DNA of 64,000 nucleotides from Colwellia sp. MB3u-45 (GTDB lineage: Bacteria > Pseudomonadota > Gammaproteobacteria > Enterobacterales > Alteromonadaceae). The stretch is taken from NCBI RefSeq assembly GCF_014077005.1, contig NZ_JACGVC010000035.1:27918-91917 (forward strand), in the 5' to 3' direction. The position numbers and the translations under genes are program-made. Numbering within the stretch: the stretch's first letter is position 1; each line of letters begins with the position of its first letter. This document shows, one piece after another, positions 18,554 through 27,095 of the stretch. The notes beneath the pieces were generated by a model that had not been told where the DNA came from, did not search any database, and worked only from the letters and a program-made list of their open reading frames with translations.

Positions 18554-19429
18554 CTAGTTTTTACCTAGTTTAGCTTGGACTTTTTTCATGTGCTCGCGAA
18601 AGCTTTTATCAAATTTTGACTCCCCACAGCTAAAAAACTGTGTTGATGAGCCTTCGCTTAGGCCGTAGGCGCTCAAATCCTGAGTTATCGAGCATCTGCC
18701 GTCATCACCCTTGGTAATAGCTATACCTGCGCCCATATTTTTAGTATTTTTTTCACGTGTTTGTGCTTCATCTTTTAACGGTACTGAATGAGGCACCGTC
18801 TTTACGTCGTTATTAAAGATAGAAGGCGGTTGCTCGCTTTGATAAGGATTTTCGGTATTGGACACTGAGTTTTGATTAAGTTTACTGCGCAGCCTTTGTA
18901 ATTGCATGAAACTATCTAGCTTGCTTCTCGTTGGCTCTGTTAACGGCTTTGGTTGTGACGTTTTAGACCGCGCTTTAGGTAATTCGGTTACCTTGCTTAT
19001 TGTATCGTTAAAGGGTTTTTTGAGTGCTTTATTGAGTGTTTTATCAAGTGCTTTATCGATGAGTTTTTCTGTGTTTTTAGGTTTTGATGCCTGTTTCGTT
19101 TTCGCATTTTCATGGTCTTTTTTTACCGTAGGCAGGTCTTCAATGGGTATTTCTTTTGCTAGCGGTTTTGTTTTAATGGCCTTTAGCTCGGTTTTGTCTA
19201 ACTTGGGTGCATAATAGATGAAGCTTTTTATTGGCGCATGCTTCGAGGGTGATTTTACTATTTTTTGTTGGCCGGGCTGGGTTACGAACATAACGAAAAG
19301 TATTAAGCTATGCACAATTAGCGATAATAAAACGGCGGTGAAAGTTCCTTTTTTCACAAAGATATAACGATCAGATAAATAGACAGGTAATTTATAGACG
19401 TTGTAACCCAATTTAAGTTCAATGGTCAT
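18554..19429 (-). CDS. TonB-like membrane-anchored protein of unknown function
   Basis: The 291-residue protein has a short cytoplasmic N-terminus, one membrane helix (about residues 31-52) and a long Lys/Pro/Thr-rich disordered stretch (about 60-210). A small C-terminal domain has two Cys (GRCSITQDLS and FFSCGESKFD) and ends in a basic helix. The topology resembles TonB/TolA-type periplasm-spanning proteins, but I do not see a true TonB C-terminal domain. The start is uncertain because the Shine-Dalgarno is weak. It stands alone, 315 bp from the ABC operon on the same strand. Confidence 0.65.
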   Translation of the reverse strand: MTIELKLGYNVYKLPVYLSDRYIFVKKGTFTAVLLSLIVHSLILFVMFVTQPGQQKIVKSPSKHAPIKSFIYYAPKLDKTELKAIKTKPLAKEIPIEDLPTVKKDHENAKTKQASKPKNTEKLIDKALDKTLNKALKKPFNDTISKVTELPKARSKTSQPKPLTEPTRSKLDSFMQLQRLRSKLNQNSVSNTENPYQSEQPPSIFNNDVKTVPHSVPLKDEAQTREKNTKNMGAGIAITKGDDGRCSITQDLSAYGLSEGSSTQFFSCGESKFDKSFREHMKKVQAKLGKN

Positions 19430-19938
19430 TTACCCGAGTGACTGGTTTCTAATATAGGGGCTAGGTGTATTCGATTGAACCATAGATGATAAAAATATCA
19501 TTGCTAGCACATGTGTTTTAGCTCATGGCAGCTTTACCAAAGAGATATAGTCGTCTATAGCACTCATCTGTACTAATTATACTGAGTTGAGGTTGGTTGA
19601 ATTGCCATTTTTAATGTGAGGATAAAAAATAGTAAACAAGTGCGCGTAATCTCGTGTTAAAAACTATGATTTTGCTACAATTAAGCTGCGACAGCAATTC
19701 GCTAAACATCGTAAAGCTAAGCTGTAGATTTTCTTGAAAACATGGTGACTATTTTATTAATAGCACTGGTGTTCTAAGCCTAATGTTAAGCCTAATGTTA
19801 AGCACTGCTGCTGTCGCAAAGTAACAATTACCCGTCTTAATACTAAATTGGCTTTAATTATTCTCGCTAAGTGGCCAGTGATATAATCCGTTTGGTATAA
19901 ATAGGGCTTTCCCAAAGATTTTTCAAAATGAGGTATGT
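19430..19938. other. Gene-free gap upstream of yacL
   Basis: I see no coding frame with a usable start in these 509 bp. A short direct repeat CCTAATGTTAAG occurs twice near 19780-19803, and GCTGCGACAG (near 19685) has a loose complement CTGCTGTCGC (near 19808). Promoters for the divergent neighbours must lie here, but none stands out. Confidence 0.5.
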
Positions 19939-20316
19939 ATGGAATATCAATTTATAAACGATCCAATAACCGGTGGCGCCATGGCTAAGTTTTCACTTGA
20001 GCATGAAGTTATCGGACCTTGGTTAGAGGTTGAAGTGGGTGCTGACCCGGTAAAGTTGGCAAATTTATTATCTGCAATTTCCGAGATTGAACAAGAGAAA
20101 AAATTGGAGATCACCATAACGGGTAGTGAATATACCGTGGTTTTTAATCGTGGCGATGTCACAGTGCAAACCAATGCCAGTATGAATGGGGTCGAGGTCT
20201 TGCCAGAGGATCTGATGGAAGAAGACATTGATTTTGATCAACATGACTCATCGTCTTGTGGGCGTGAAGATTTTCGTGAAATATTATTGTCTTGGGCAAA
20301 GTTTCTTAATAAATAG
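19939..20316 (+). CDS. yacL: YacL family protein (UPF0231)
   Basis: This 125-residue acidic protein aligns with E. coli YacL along its length: MEYQFINDPITG against MDYEFLRDITG, the GHEV-like segment, and the C-terminal CGREDFREILLSW against CGVEDFLQVVANY. The function of the family is not established. In E. coli it directly follows acnB. Here the ABC operon and the TonB-like gene separate the two. A GAGGT precedes the ATG. A hairpin begins immediately after the stop. Confidence 0.93.
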   Translation: MEYQFINDPITGGAMAKFSLEHEVIGPWLEVEVGADPVKLANLLSAISEIEQEKKLEITITGSEYTVVFNRGDVTVQTNASMNGVEVLPEDLMEEDIDFDQHDSSSCGREDFREILLSWAKFLNK

Positions 20317-20318
20317 TT

Positions 20319-20406
20319 ATCACTTAGCCTGGTTGACTTATCAGGCTAAGTGATTATTACTCTCTCATTAAGAGAGTTATTATTATCTTAATAAGAGAGT
20401 AATAAT
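20319..20406 (+). terminator. Double hairpin after yacL
   Basis: The first stem is ATCACTTAGCCTG / CAGGCTAAGTGAT (13 bp perfect, 20319-20331 with 20342-20354). It is followed directly by a second perfect 13-bp inverted repeat ATTATTACTCTCT / AGAGAGTAATAAT (20353-20365 with 20394-20406). The first is probably the yacL terminator, although the T-run is short. The second could be another terminator or a regulatory element before the RND operon. Confidence 0.6.
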
Positions 20407-20469
20407 TAAGATATAAACGTCCTTGGCATAGCCTTTATTAAGCTTTAATTGAGAATTTATTGAGAATTG

Positions 20470-21738
20470 ATGATGAACTCTGCGCTTGAAAATAACCACA
20501 AAAAAAACCAACGCATGATCCCACTACGCTTCGTAGTAGCCCCCATCGCTATCATTTTAGTCGCTGTTATCGGCTTAATTATTTTTACGGTTTTGTCACC
20601 TAAACCGGCGAAAAAACCTGTCATTATTAAAGCGCCGCTGGTGGAAGTTAAAAAGATTGCCAGACAAGATGTTGGTTTTGTTATTGCCAGCCAAGGTAGT
20701 GTTTTACCTAGTACACAAACTCAGCTAATTTCGGAGGTTTCTGGACAAATAACCTTCGTCAACGAGAAGTTTAATATCGGTGGGTTTTTTACTCAAGGTG
20801 AAGTGTTATTGAGTATTGATGACATTAATTACCAAGTGGCATTATTACAAGCACAGTCGCAATTAGATGCCGCTAAAGCGCTGTTGATTGAAGAGCAAGC
20901 GAAAAAAGATCAGGCAGAAGAGCAATGGTTGTTAACCAAAAGAGCTTTGTCTGAAGCGCCAGTACTTGCTTTACGCTTACCGCAATTACAAAAAGCGAAA
21001 GCTGATATCAAAGCAGCAAAAGCTAATGTTATTGGTGCAGAAGTCAAGCTAGCGCGTACTAAAATAATCATACCTTATGATGCAATAGTAAAAGAAAAAC
21101 AAGTAGATATAGGTCAATATGTCTCTATGGGCTCGGCTTTAACAACCATATTTGCCGTTGATTATGCTGAAGTTAGGTTACCCATTAAGCCGCGTGATGT
21201 CGGCTTTTTGAATTTACCAAAAATTAATGCTCAGCAAAGCAGTCGCTCAACCGTGGATATTTACACTAAAGTTAATGGCACTGAGCATCGTTGGGCGTCA
21301 AACTTAACGCGTTATGAAGGCGAAGTGGACAGTCGAAGTCGTGTGCATTATGTCATTGCTCAAATTGACGACCCCTATAGTGTTTTATCATCGAGTAAAC
21401 ACCAAGAGCTGCGCATTGGCAGCTTTGTTAATGCCAAAATTTCAGGCAAAGAAGTTAAAGATATTGTCACTATCCCCCGTGATGCCTTACATGGCGCCAA
21501 CAGAGTTTACTTGGTAGACAAAGACAATAAACTGCATATTCAAGAAATTAATATCTTACGCAACGATGCTACTTATGTTTATAGCCATGACAGCTTTGGC
21601 GCCGGCTTTCGATTGGTCACCACTCAAATGCAAGCGCCAGTCGAGGGCATGGCGCTACGTGTATTAGGAGAGCTAAAAGATACACCAAAAGCCTCAAGCG
21701 AAGATAGCATTGTCGACGAGCAAGGTGACGACGAATGA
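20470..21738 (+). CDS. RND efflux membrane fusion protein
   Basis: The protein of about 422 residues has an N-terminal membrane anchor (about residues 20-43), a lipoyl/barrel-sandwich domain (GSVLPSTQTQLISEVSGQI), an alpha-helical hairpin (about 130-195), the second lipoyl half (TKIIIPYDAIVKEKQVDIGQ) and beta-barrel/membrane-proximal domains. It would link the RND pump encoded next, overlapping by 4 bp, to an outer-membrane channel located elsewhere. Start choice lies between adjacent ATGs at 20470 and 20473; an in-frame TTG at 20467 is less likely. The highly acidic C-terminus ending in DDE is notable. No regulator is adjacent. Confidence 0.9.
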   Translation: MMNSALENNHKKNQRMIPLRFVVAPIAIILVAVIGLIIFTVLSPKPAKKPVIIKAPLVEVKKIARQDVGFVIASQGSVLPSTQTQLISEVSGQITFVNEKFNIGGFFTQGEVLLSIDDINYQVALLQAQSQLDAAKALLIEEQAKKDQAEEQWLLTKRALSEAPVLALRLPQLQKAKADIKAAKANVIGAEVKLARTKIIIPYDAIVKEKQVDIGQYVSMGSALTTIFAVDYAEVRLPIKPRDVGFLNLPKINAQQSSRSTVDIYTKVNGTEHRWASNLTRYEGEVDSRSRVHYVIAQIDDPYSVLSSSKHQELRIGSFVNAKISGKEVKDIVTIPRDALHGANRVYLVDKDNKLHIQEINILRNDATYVYSHDSFGAGFRLVTTQMQAPVEGMALRVLGELKDTPKASSEDSIVDEQGDDE

Positions 21739-24700
21739 GCGAGTTGACTCAAGCCCATAACGACGAAAAACACACAGGTATTATTGCTTGGTTTGCGCAC
21801 AATAGTGTCGCGGCTAATCTCTTGATGGTGTTTATTTTAGTGGCAGGCTACTTTTCTTATCAGGGCATTAATAAAAAAATGTTTCCTGAGTTTAACGCTA
21901 ATAGTATTCAGGTGATGGTGCCTCACTTAGGTGCCGCACCAGAAGAAGTTGAACAATCAGTTATTTTAAAAGTTGAAGAAGCATTAGAAGATATTGAAGG
22001 TATAAAGCGTATTACAGCAACGGCTAGAGAAGGTGTGGGTATTGTCACTATTGAATTGCAATCAGGCTATTCAATGTCAGAAAAACTTGATGAAGTGCAA
22101 ATGCAAGTTGACGCCATTACTACCTTCCCCGAGCAAGCTGAAAAACCGATAGTCACTAAACAAGAGTTCAAAGGTCAGGTAATGTGGTTGTCGGTTAGTG
22201 GCTCAATGGAGCGACGCGCCCGACAAGTGATGGCGCAAAATATTCGTGATGAAATCATGGCATTGCCCAGTGTCAACAGTGCTGAAATTGTTGGCAACCG
22301 TGACTATGAAATTAGTATTGAAGTGTCTGAAGAAAAACTACAAGAGTACCAACTGACTTTTGACGACATTACTCAGGCGGTGCGTCGTTCATCGTTAGAC
22401 ATGCCCGGTGGCACAATTAAAGCGCGTGGTGGTGATATTTTGCTGCGCACAGAAGGCCAAGCCTACACAGGACATGAATATGGCGACTTAGTGTTGCGTA
22501 CCGATGTTGATGGCACGCGCTTAGTGCTTTCAGACATTGCTAACATTAACGATGGCTTTGTTGAGCAAGCAGACTTTGCCACCTTTGACGATGAAAACAC
22601 GTCAAGCATCATGGTGCAGTCAACCGGTGATCAAAATGATTTAGAGATTGCTGGCCAAGTGCGAGGCTACGTTGATGAAAAAAATCAGCAATTACCTAAA
22701 GGCGCGAGATTAACCGTTTGGGGAGATAGCTCATATTATCTGTCTGAGCGCTTAGATATGATGATTGACAATATGTTGATTGGGGCGTTTTTAGTCTTTA
22801 TCGTGTTAACACTGTTTTTAAGAATAAAAATCGCTTTTTGGGTGATGTTAGGCATTCCCATTAGCTTTTTTGGTGCCTTGTTAATGATGCCATTATTAGG
22901 TGAATGGTCGGTATCAATTAACATGCTGAGCTTATTCGCCTTTATCATGGTACTGGGGATTGTGGTAGACGATGCCATTGTGATTGGTGAAAGTGCTTAT
23001 GCCGAAATTGAGAAATATGGTCATTCTCGTGATAATATTATTCGCGGCACCATGCGTGTAGCCATGCCAGCAACTTTTGGTGTGCTTACCACCATAGCGG
23101 CATTTACACCGTTATTGTTTATTGATGCCACTTTTGCCGCCTTTTTCCGTTCTATTTCTATTGTGGTGAGTTTTTGCTTAATATTTTCACTGATTGAATC
23201 AAAGTGGATATTGCCAGCCCATTTATCGCACATGAAATATGTCCCGTTAAGTGCTGAAAATTCAAATTTTCTTGAGTGTTTTCAAATGCGTTTCAAGGAA
23301 AAACTTGAAAACTTTATTCATACTGTTTATCAGCCTTTTCTTGAAAAGGCCTTAATTGCCCGCTACAACACCATGGCAATATTTGTGGCGATTTTAATCT
23401 TGTCGATTAGCCTTATTACCGGAGCGTTTGTTAAGTTAGAAGTGTTCCCTAATATTCCAAGTGACTTTATTCAAGGTAATCTTATTATGGTGGACGGCTC
23501 TCCTGCGCATCAACGTAATAAAGCGATAGCACAAGTAGAGAAAGCCGTTAAGACCATAGCGAAACAAAATAAGTATAATGGCGTCAGTTTTATTAAGCAT
23601 AAAATGATCTTCACTAACGGTAATACCGTTGCCAATGTATTGTTAGAATTAGTCAAACCCGATCAACGTGAGCTCGACGCTTATCAAATAGAGAAACTTT
23701 GGCGTGATGAAATTGGTGAAATTCCAGGCGCTAAAGAGTTACGCTTTTTTGCTGGCACTAATGCCGGCGGTGGTGCCGCGATTGAATTTCAGCTAACCGG
23801 TCAAAATGACACTGAACTTGAAGCGGCAGCTGAGGCTATTCAGGCGCAACTGAATAGTTATGATGGTGTTTACGATGTACGACATTCTTTTAGCCGAGGC
23901 AGCCAAGAAATTAAGCTTAGTATCAAGCCAGAAGCAGAAGTACTGGGCTTAACTTTGTCGAACTTAGCCAAACAAGTCAGGCAAGCCTTTTATGGTGATG
24001 AAGCACAGCGTATTCAACGTGGCCGTGATGAGTTGAAAGTCATGGTGCGTTATCCTGAAGCTAGCCGTTTATCGGTATCTGATCTAGAAGATATGTGGAT
24101 TAGGACACCTCAAGGTGAAAAAGTGCCATTTTATCAAGTGGCTGATATTGAAATAGGCCAAGGTTTTTCCACGATTACCCGGATTAACCAGAAGCGTTCA
24201 ATCACCATTTCAGCTGATATTGACAGCGATAAGGTTGAATCAAGAAAAGTGGTCAGTGAAATGAATGATGATTATATTCCTGAAATTTTAGCGGACTATC
24301 CCAGTGTGGAATACGGTGTTGAAGGGGCGAGTAAAGATCAAGCTGATTTCCTATCTCAACTTGGCTTTGCCGCCATTGGTGCGATGTTTTTGATTTATGG
24401 TTTAATCGCTATTCCAACCAAATCATATAGCCAACCCTTGGTGATTATGTCGGTTATTCCTTTTGGTATTATCGGTGCCATTATCGGCCATTGGTTGCTG
24501 GGCCGTACGATCAACATGATGTCGATGTTTGGCTTTATTGCTTTAACTGGGGTTGTGGTTAACGACAGTTTAATCATGGTCGACTTTATCAATAAAGCGA
24601 AAGGGTCGGGTATGCGAATGTTCGACATTGTGAGTCAAGCGGGTACTCAACGATTTAGGGCGATATTACTCACCTCACTAACCACTTTTTTTGGTGTTTT

Positions 24701-24890
24701 CCCATTATATTTTGAACAAAGCTTACAAGCTCAGTTTATTATACCGATGGCGATTTCATTAGGTTTTGGTATTGTTTTTGCGACTGTGATCACACTGTTT
24801 TTGATCCCAGCGCTTTATTTGATTAAAGAAGATATCGCTAATCTCTTTAGAAAGCGACCAGAGTTCGGGGTTGAAACAAGGCCGAATTAA
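21735..24890 (+). CDS. RND family efflux pump permease
   Basis: At 1051 residues it is a full-length RND transporter with twelve predicted helices and two large periplasmic loops. The N-terminal helix is within AHNSVAANLLMVFILVAGYFS, and the helix 4 motif VDDAIVIGE matches the proton-relay region of the HAE1/AcrB superfamily. It probably exports hydrophobic compounds by proton antiport together with the preceding fusion protein, whose gene it overlaps by 4 bp (ATGA). The N-terminal sequence is of the type common in marine gammaproteobacteria rather than AcrB proper. A tandem repeat follows four bases after the stop. Confidence 0.92.
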   Translation: MSELTQAHNDEKHTGIIAWFAHNSVAANLLMVFILVAGYFSYQGINKKMFPEFNANSIQVMVPHLGAAPEEVEQSVILKVEEALEDIEGIKRITATAREGVGIVTIELQSGYSMSEKLDEVQMQVDAITTFPEQAEKPIVTKQEFKGQVMWLSVSGSMERRARQVMAQNIRDEIMALPSVNSAEIVGNRDYEISIEVSEEKLQEYQLTFDDITQAVRRSSLDMPGGTIKARGGDILLRTEGQAYTGHEYGDLVLRTDVDGTRLVLSDIANINDGFVEQADFATFDDENTSSIMVQSTGDQNDLEIAGQVRGYVDEKNQQLPKGARLTVWGDSSYYLSERLDMMIDNMLIGAFLVFIVLTLFLRIKIAFWVMLGIPISFFGALLMMPLLGEWSVSINMLSLFAFIMVLGIVVDDAIVIGESAYAEIEKYGHSRDNIIRGTMRVAMPATFGVLTTIAAFTPLLFIDATFAAFFRSISIVVSFCLIFSLIESKWILPAHLSHMKYVPLSAENSNFLECFQMRFKEKLENFIHTVYQPFLEKALIARYNTMAIFVAILILSISLITGAFVKLEVFPNIPSDFIQGNLIMVDGSPAHQRNKAIAQVEKAVKTIAKQNKYNGVSFIKHKMIFTNGNTVANVLLELVKPDQRELDAYQIEKLWRDEIGEIPGAKELRFFAGTNAGGGAAIEFQLTGQNDTELEAAAEAIQAQLNSYDGVYDVRHSFSRGSQEIKLSIKPEAEVLGLTLSNLAKQVRQAFYGDEAQRIQRGRDELKVMVRYPEASRLSVSDLEDMWIRTPQGEKVPFYQVADIEIGQGFSTITRINQKRSITISADIDSDKVESRKVVSEMNDDYIPEILADYPSVEYGVEGASKDQADFLSQLGFAAIGAMFLIYGLIAIPTKSYSQPLVIMSVIPFGIIGAIIGHWLLGRTINMMSMFGFIALTGVVVNDSLIMVDFINKAKGSGMRMFDIVSQAGTQRFRAILLTSLTTFFGVFPLYFEQSLQAQFIIPMAISLGFGIVFATVITLFLIPALYLIKEDIANLFRKRPEFGVETRPN

Positions 24891-24894
24891 TAGT

Positions 24895-25091
24895 TTTTAG
24901 CGGTAAGTTTAAAGCTGTCAGCTGTCAGATAATGTCAACATGCAGTGGTGTTTATTTTTACTGACAGCTCATAACTTCAAACTGACAGCTACTTTTAGCG
25001 ATAAGTTTAAAGCTGTCAGCTGTCAGACAATGCCAACATGCAGTTGGTGTTTATTTTTACTGACAGCTTATAACTTCAAGCTGACAGCTGC
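24895..25091. repeat. Tandem pair of 98-99 bp palindromic units, AGCTGTCAG family
   Basis: Two near-identical units (24895-24992 and 24993-25091) each start with TTTTAGCG-TAAGTTTAAAG, carry CTGTCAGCTGTCAG near the left and two CTGACAGCT words near the right, so each can fold into a long hairpin. They fill the whole space between the RND stop and the end of the convergent DUF3530 gene, where they could act as a bidirectional transcription stop. The same words occur at 670-773. Confidence 0.85.
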
Positions 25092-25097
25092 TTTTAA

Positions 25098-26081
25098 TTA
25101 CCAACCCATCGCACTAAGCCAACTGATAATCGCTTTGGTTAAGGTTTTTTTCGCATAGTAACCCGTAGCTTGATTACTTAATTGTCTTTGTCGGTAATAT
25201 ATTTTCATGGCTCTTTGGGCAAAATCTTTTCTCATTTTCGCGCTGGCCAGTACTAAACGGTGATCGCGCTGCAAATATAAATCGAGTATAGGATAATCGC
25301 TTAGCGCGAGTTGTTGAGCAATTTTATCGTTTTCGGGCAAGGTCGGCATATAACTACTGAGCATCACTAAAGCACTGGGTTCGGCCACCAATGCTTGTTG
25401 ATAGATATTCAGTAATACGGCGCTATGATTGCCTTCTGCTACCACAATAATGACGCCTGGGTAGCTTTTCGCTTTTGTAATGACTGCTTGCATAACATCA
25501 GCAAATTTTTTCTCATAGTTTGTTAAGGTCTCAATATCTTCAGTGCTACGCTCTTGCGCCGTGAAGGCTTGTGAAGGGTAGCTTTGCGGTTTATGCGGGG
25601 GATGCAAGGTAATGGTGGTCCAGCCATGTTGTGGCATATTGCTACTTAGCTGATTGAGTGCATTAGGTGTTGCTATGCTTTGTTGCCAATCAGGAATTAA
25701 CACCATCACGCCTTTATTAATTGCCGTGGTGTGTTCATTAATGACCGTAAGGTAGCTGTCAGTACCTACCAGTAATGGCACTATTTTTTCTTGCGCTAAG
25801 TAGTGTTTAATATCTTGCTGCTGCTGCTCAAAAGCATCAACAGGTGCCTTGATCATGACTTTATTTTGCTGGCTATCTTCTGTGGACTTTGTTGGCGCAG
25901 TGCTAGCTTCAGTTTCAGTGTTAGTGTCAGCTTCAGTACTTTTTGGCGCTGTTGAGCTCGTGTTATCCGTTGGCTTTTCAGGCGGAGCAGTCTCCATTGC
26001 CCATGAGTGCGCGCTGTTAACTAATAGACTTAAGGTCGTTAACGCGATGAATAAAAATAGTGGGCGTATGTTTAAGCGCAT
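25098..26081 (-). CDS. DUF3530-type secreted protein, alpha/beta-hydrolase-like
   Basis: The protein has about 327 residues from the ATG at 26081, preferred over an upstream TTG because AAGGAAG lies 10 bases before it. A signal peptide (FLFIALTTLSLLVNSAHSWA) is followed by a low-complexity Thr/Ser/Glu-rich linker. The C-terminal domain of about 250 residues has GVMVLIPDW, a strand-loop PGVIIVVAEGNHSAVLL in place of a nucleophile elbow, and a basic C-terminus. This matches my memory of DUF3530, whose function is unknown. The usual G-x-S-x-G Ser is replaced by EGNHS, so hydrolase activity is doubtful. It faces the RND operon convergently. Confidence 0.75.
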   Translation of the reverse strand: MRLNIRPLFLFIALTTLSLLVNSAHSWAMETAPPEKPTDNTSSTAPKSTEADTNTETEASTAPTKSTEDSQQNKVMIKAPVDAFEQQQQDIKHYLAQEKIVPLLVGTDSYLTVINEHTTAINKGVMVLIPDWQQSIATPNALNQLSSNMPQHGWTTITLHPPHKPQSYPSQAFTAQERSTEDIETLTNYEKKFADVMQAVITKAKSYPGVIIVVAEGNHSAVLLNIYQQALVAEPSALVMLSSYMPTLPENDKIAQQLALSDYPILDLYLQRDHRLVLASAKMRKDFAQRAMKIYYRQRQLSNQATGYYAKKTLTKAIISWLSAMGW

Positions 26082-26267
26082 AAAAAGCAAACTTCCTTAA
26101 ATGGGTGACTGAGCAATAACTGCACATTGAGTATCAGCAACTGATGGTCGATAACGGATCATTAATAACGGATTATTAAGCGCGACAAAACCGGCTCTAG
26201 TGATATTATCGACGCTAGTGGGGCTTTCCTTTAAGTAGCTTTTAACTAGCTCTCGCCGCTCTTGGTG

Positions 26268-26951
26268 TTAATCAAACGGACAGGCTTTTGAAAATGTTAA
26301 GGTTTGCTCTGTCACTGGGTGGCTTATTTGTAGCATTTGGGCATGCAATTGTAAACGGCTACTCATCGCCAAGGCTTGCTCGTGGGCATAAAGTCGATCA
26401 CCGAGTATTGGGTGGCCAAGCCACAGCATATGCACGCGCAACTGGTGAGAGCGTCCTGTTATGGGTGTCAGCTCAACTAAGGTGCTAGTTTGACCATCAA
26501 TATCTTGGCGATAACTTAATACCTTATAATGCGTTAATGCCGCTTTACCTTGTTGATGATCTATTTTTTGTTTTGGTCTATTAGGCCAATCACCCATTAG
26601 GGGTTGCTCAACAGAGCCTTGCGCTTTTTCAATCTTACCAAAGACCCGAGCAATATAGCTTTTTTGCGTTAAGCGTTTTTCAAATTGGCGACTAATAGCC
26701 ACATGCGCAGGTTTATTAAGTGCCATCACCATAATACCCGATGTCGCCATGTCTAATCGATGCACAATAGTTGCCGTGGGCAATACTTTGTGCACTCTAC
26801 TTTCTAAACAGTCTTGATGCTCAGGTAAACGGCCAGATACGGTCAATAAACCACTGGATTTATTGACGACCACAATATCATTGTCGTGATAAATAATATC
26901 AAGGTAGGGGCGCATTTGAGGCTGATAAATAAAGTCAGGGTTAGCAGCCAT
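26268..26951 (-). CDS. rluA: Ribosomal/tRNA pseudouridine synthase RluA
   Basis: This 227-residue RluA-family enzyme (E. coli RluA, 219) makes pseudouridine in 23S rRNA (746) and tRNA (32). Motif II HRLDMATSGIMV carries the catalytic Asp, and GRSHQLRVHMLWLGHPILGD is the typical later motif. No S4 domain is present, which separates RluA from RluC/RluD. GGAAAA precedes the ATG. It lies directly downstream of rapA on the same strand, the same pairing as in E. coli. Confidence 0.95.
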   Translation of the reverse strand: MAANPDFIYQPQMRPYLDIIYHDNDIVVVNKSSGLLTVSGRLPEHQDCLESRVHKVLPTATIVHRLDMATSGIMVMALNKPAHVAISRQFEKRLTQKSYIARVFGKIEKAQGSVEQPLMGDWPNRPKQKIDHQQGKAALTHYKVLSYRQDIDGQTSTLVELTPITGRSHQLRVHMLWLGHPILGDRLYAHEQALAMSSRLQLHAQMLQISHPVTEQTLTFSKACPFD

Positions 26952-27014
26952 TTTATTGTTTTCCTTTTAAACGCTTGTACTGTTGAAGGTTGTACTTTTT
27001 GATGTTGGTAAGCT

Positions 27015-27051
27015 AGCCATCAGGTGACAGAATATGCCCAGCCTGATGGCT
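27015..27051. terminator. Inverted repeat between rapA and rluA
   Basis: The arms AGCCATCAGG (27015-27024) and CCTGATGGCT (27042-27051) are perfect, with a 17-bp spacer. A T-run follows only on the plus strand, while both neighbouring genes are on the minus strand, so a terminator role for rapA is uncertain. It may be an attenuating or processing hairpin in a rapA-rluA transcript. Confidence 0.4.
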
Positions 27052-27095
27052 TTTATCAAGAGCTTTTTAGTGTTTAGCTTTTAGTCTGTATTGAC

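Noticed and set aside
24895..25091. Possible CRISPR array at the tandem repeat
   Set aside because: Only two long units with no spacers of fixed length and no cas genes; the units are palindromic duplications.
24940..25158. 72-residue plus-strand frame over the tandem repeat
   Set aside because: Its two near-identical halves come directly from the 98-bp tandem repeat, and there is no Shine-Dalgarno. It is a by-product of the repeat.
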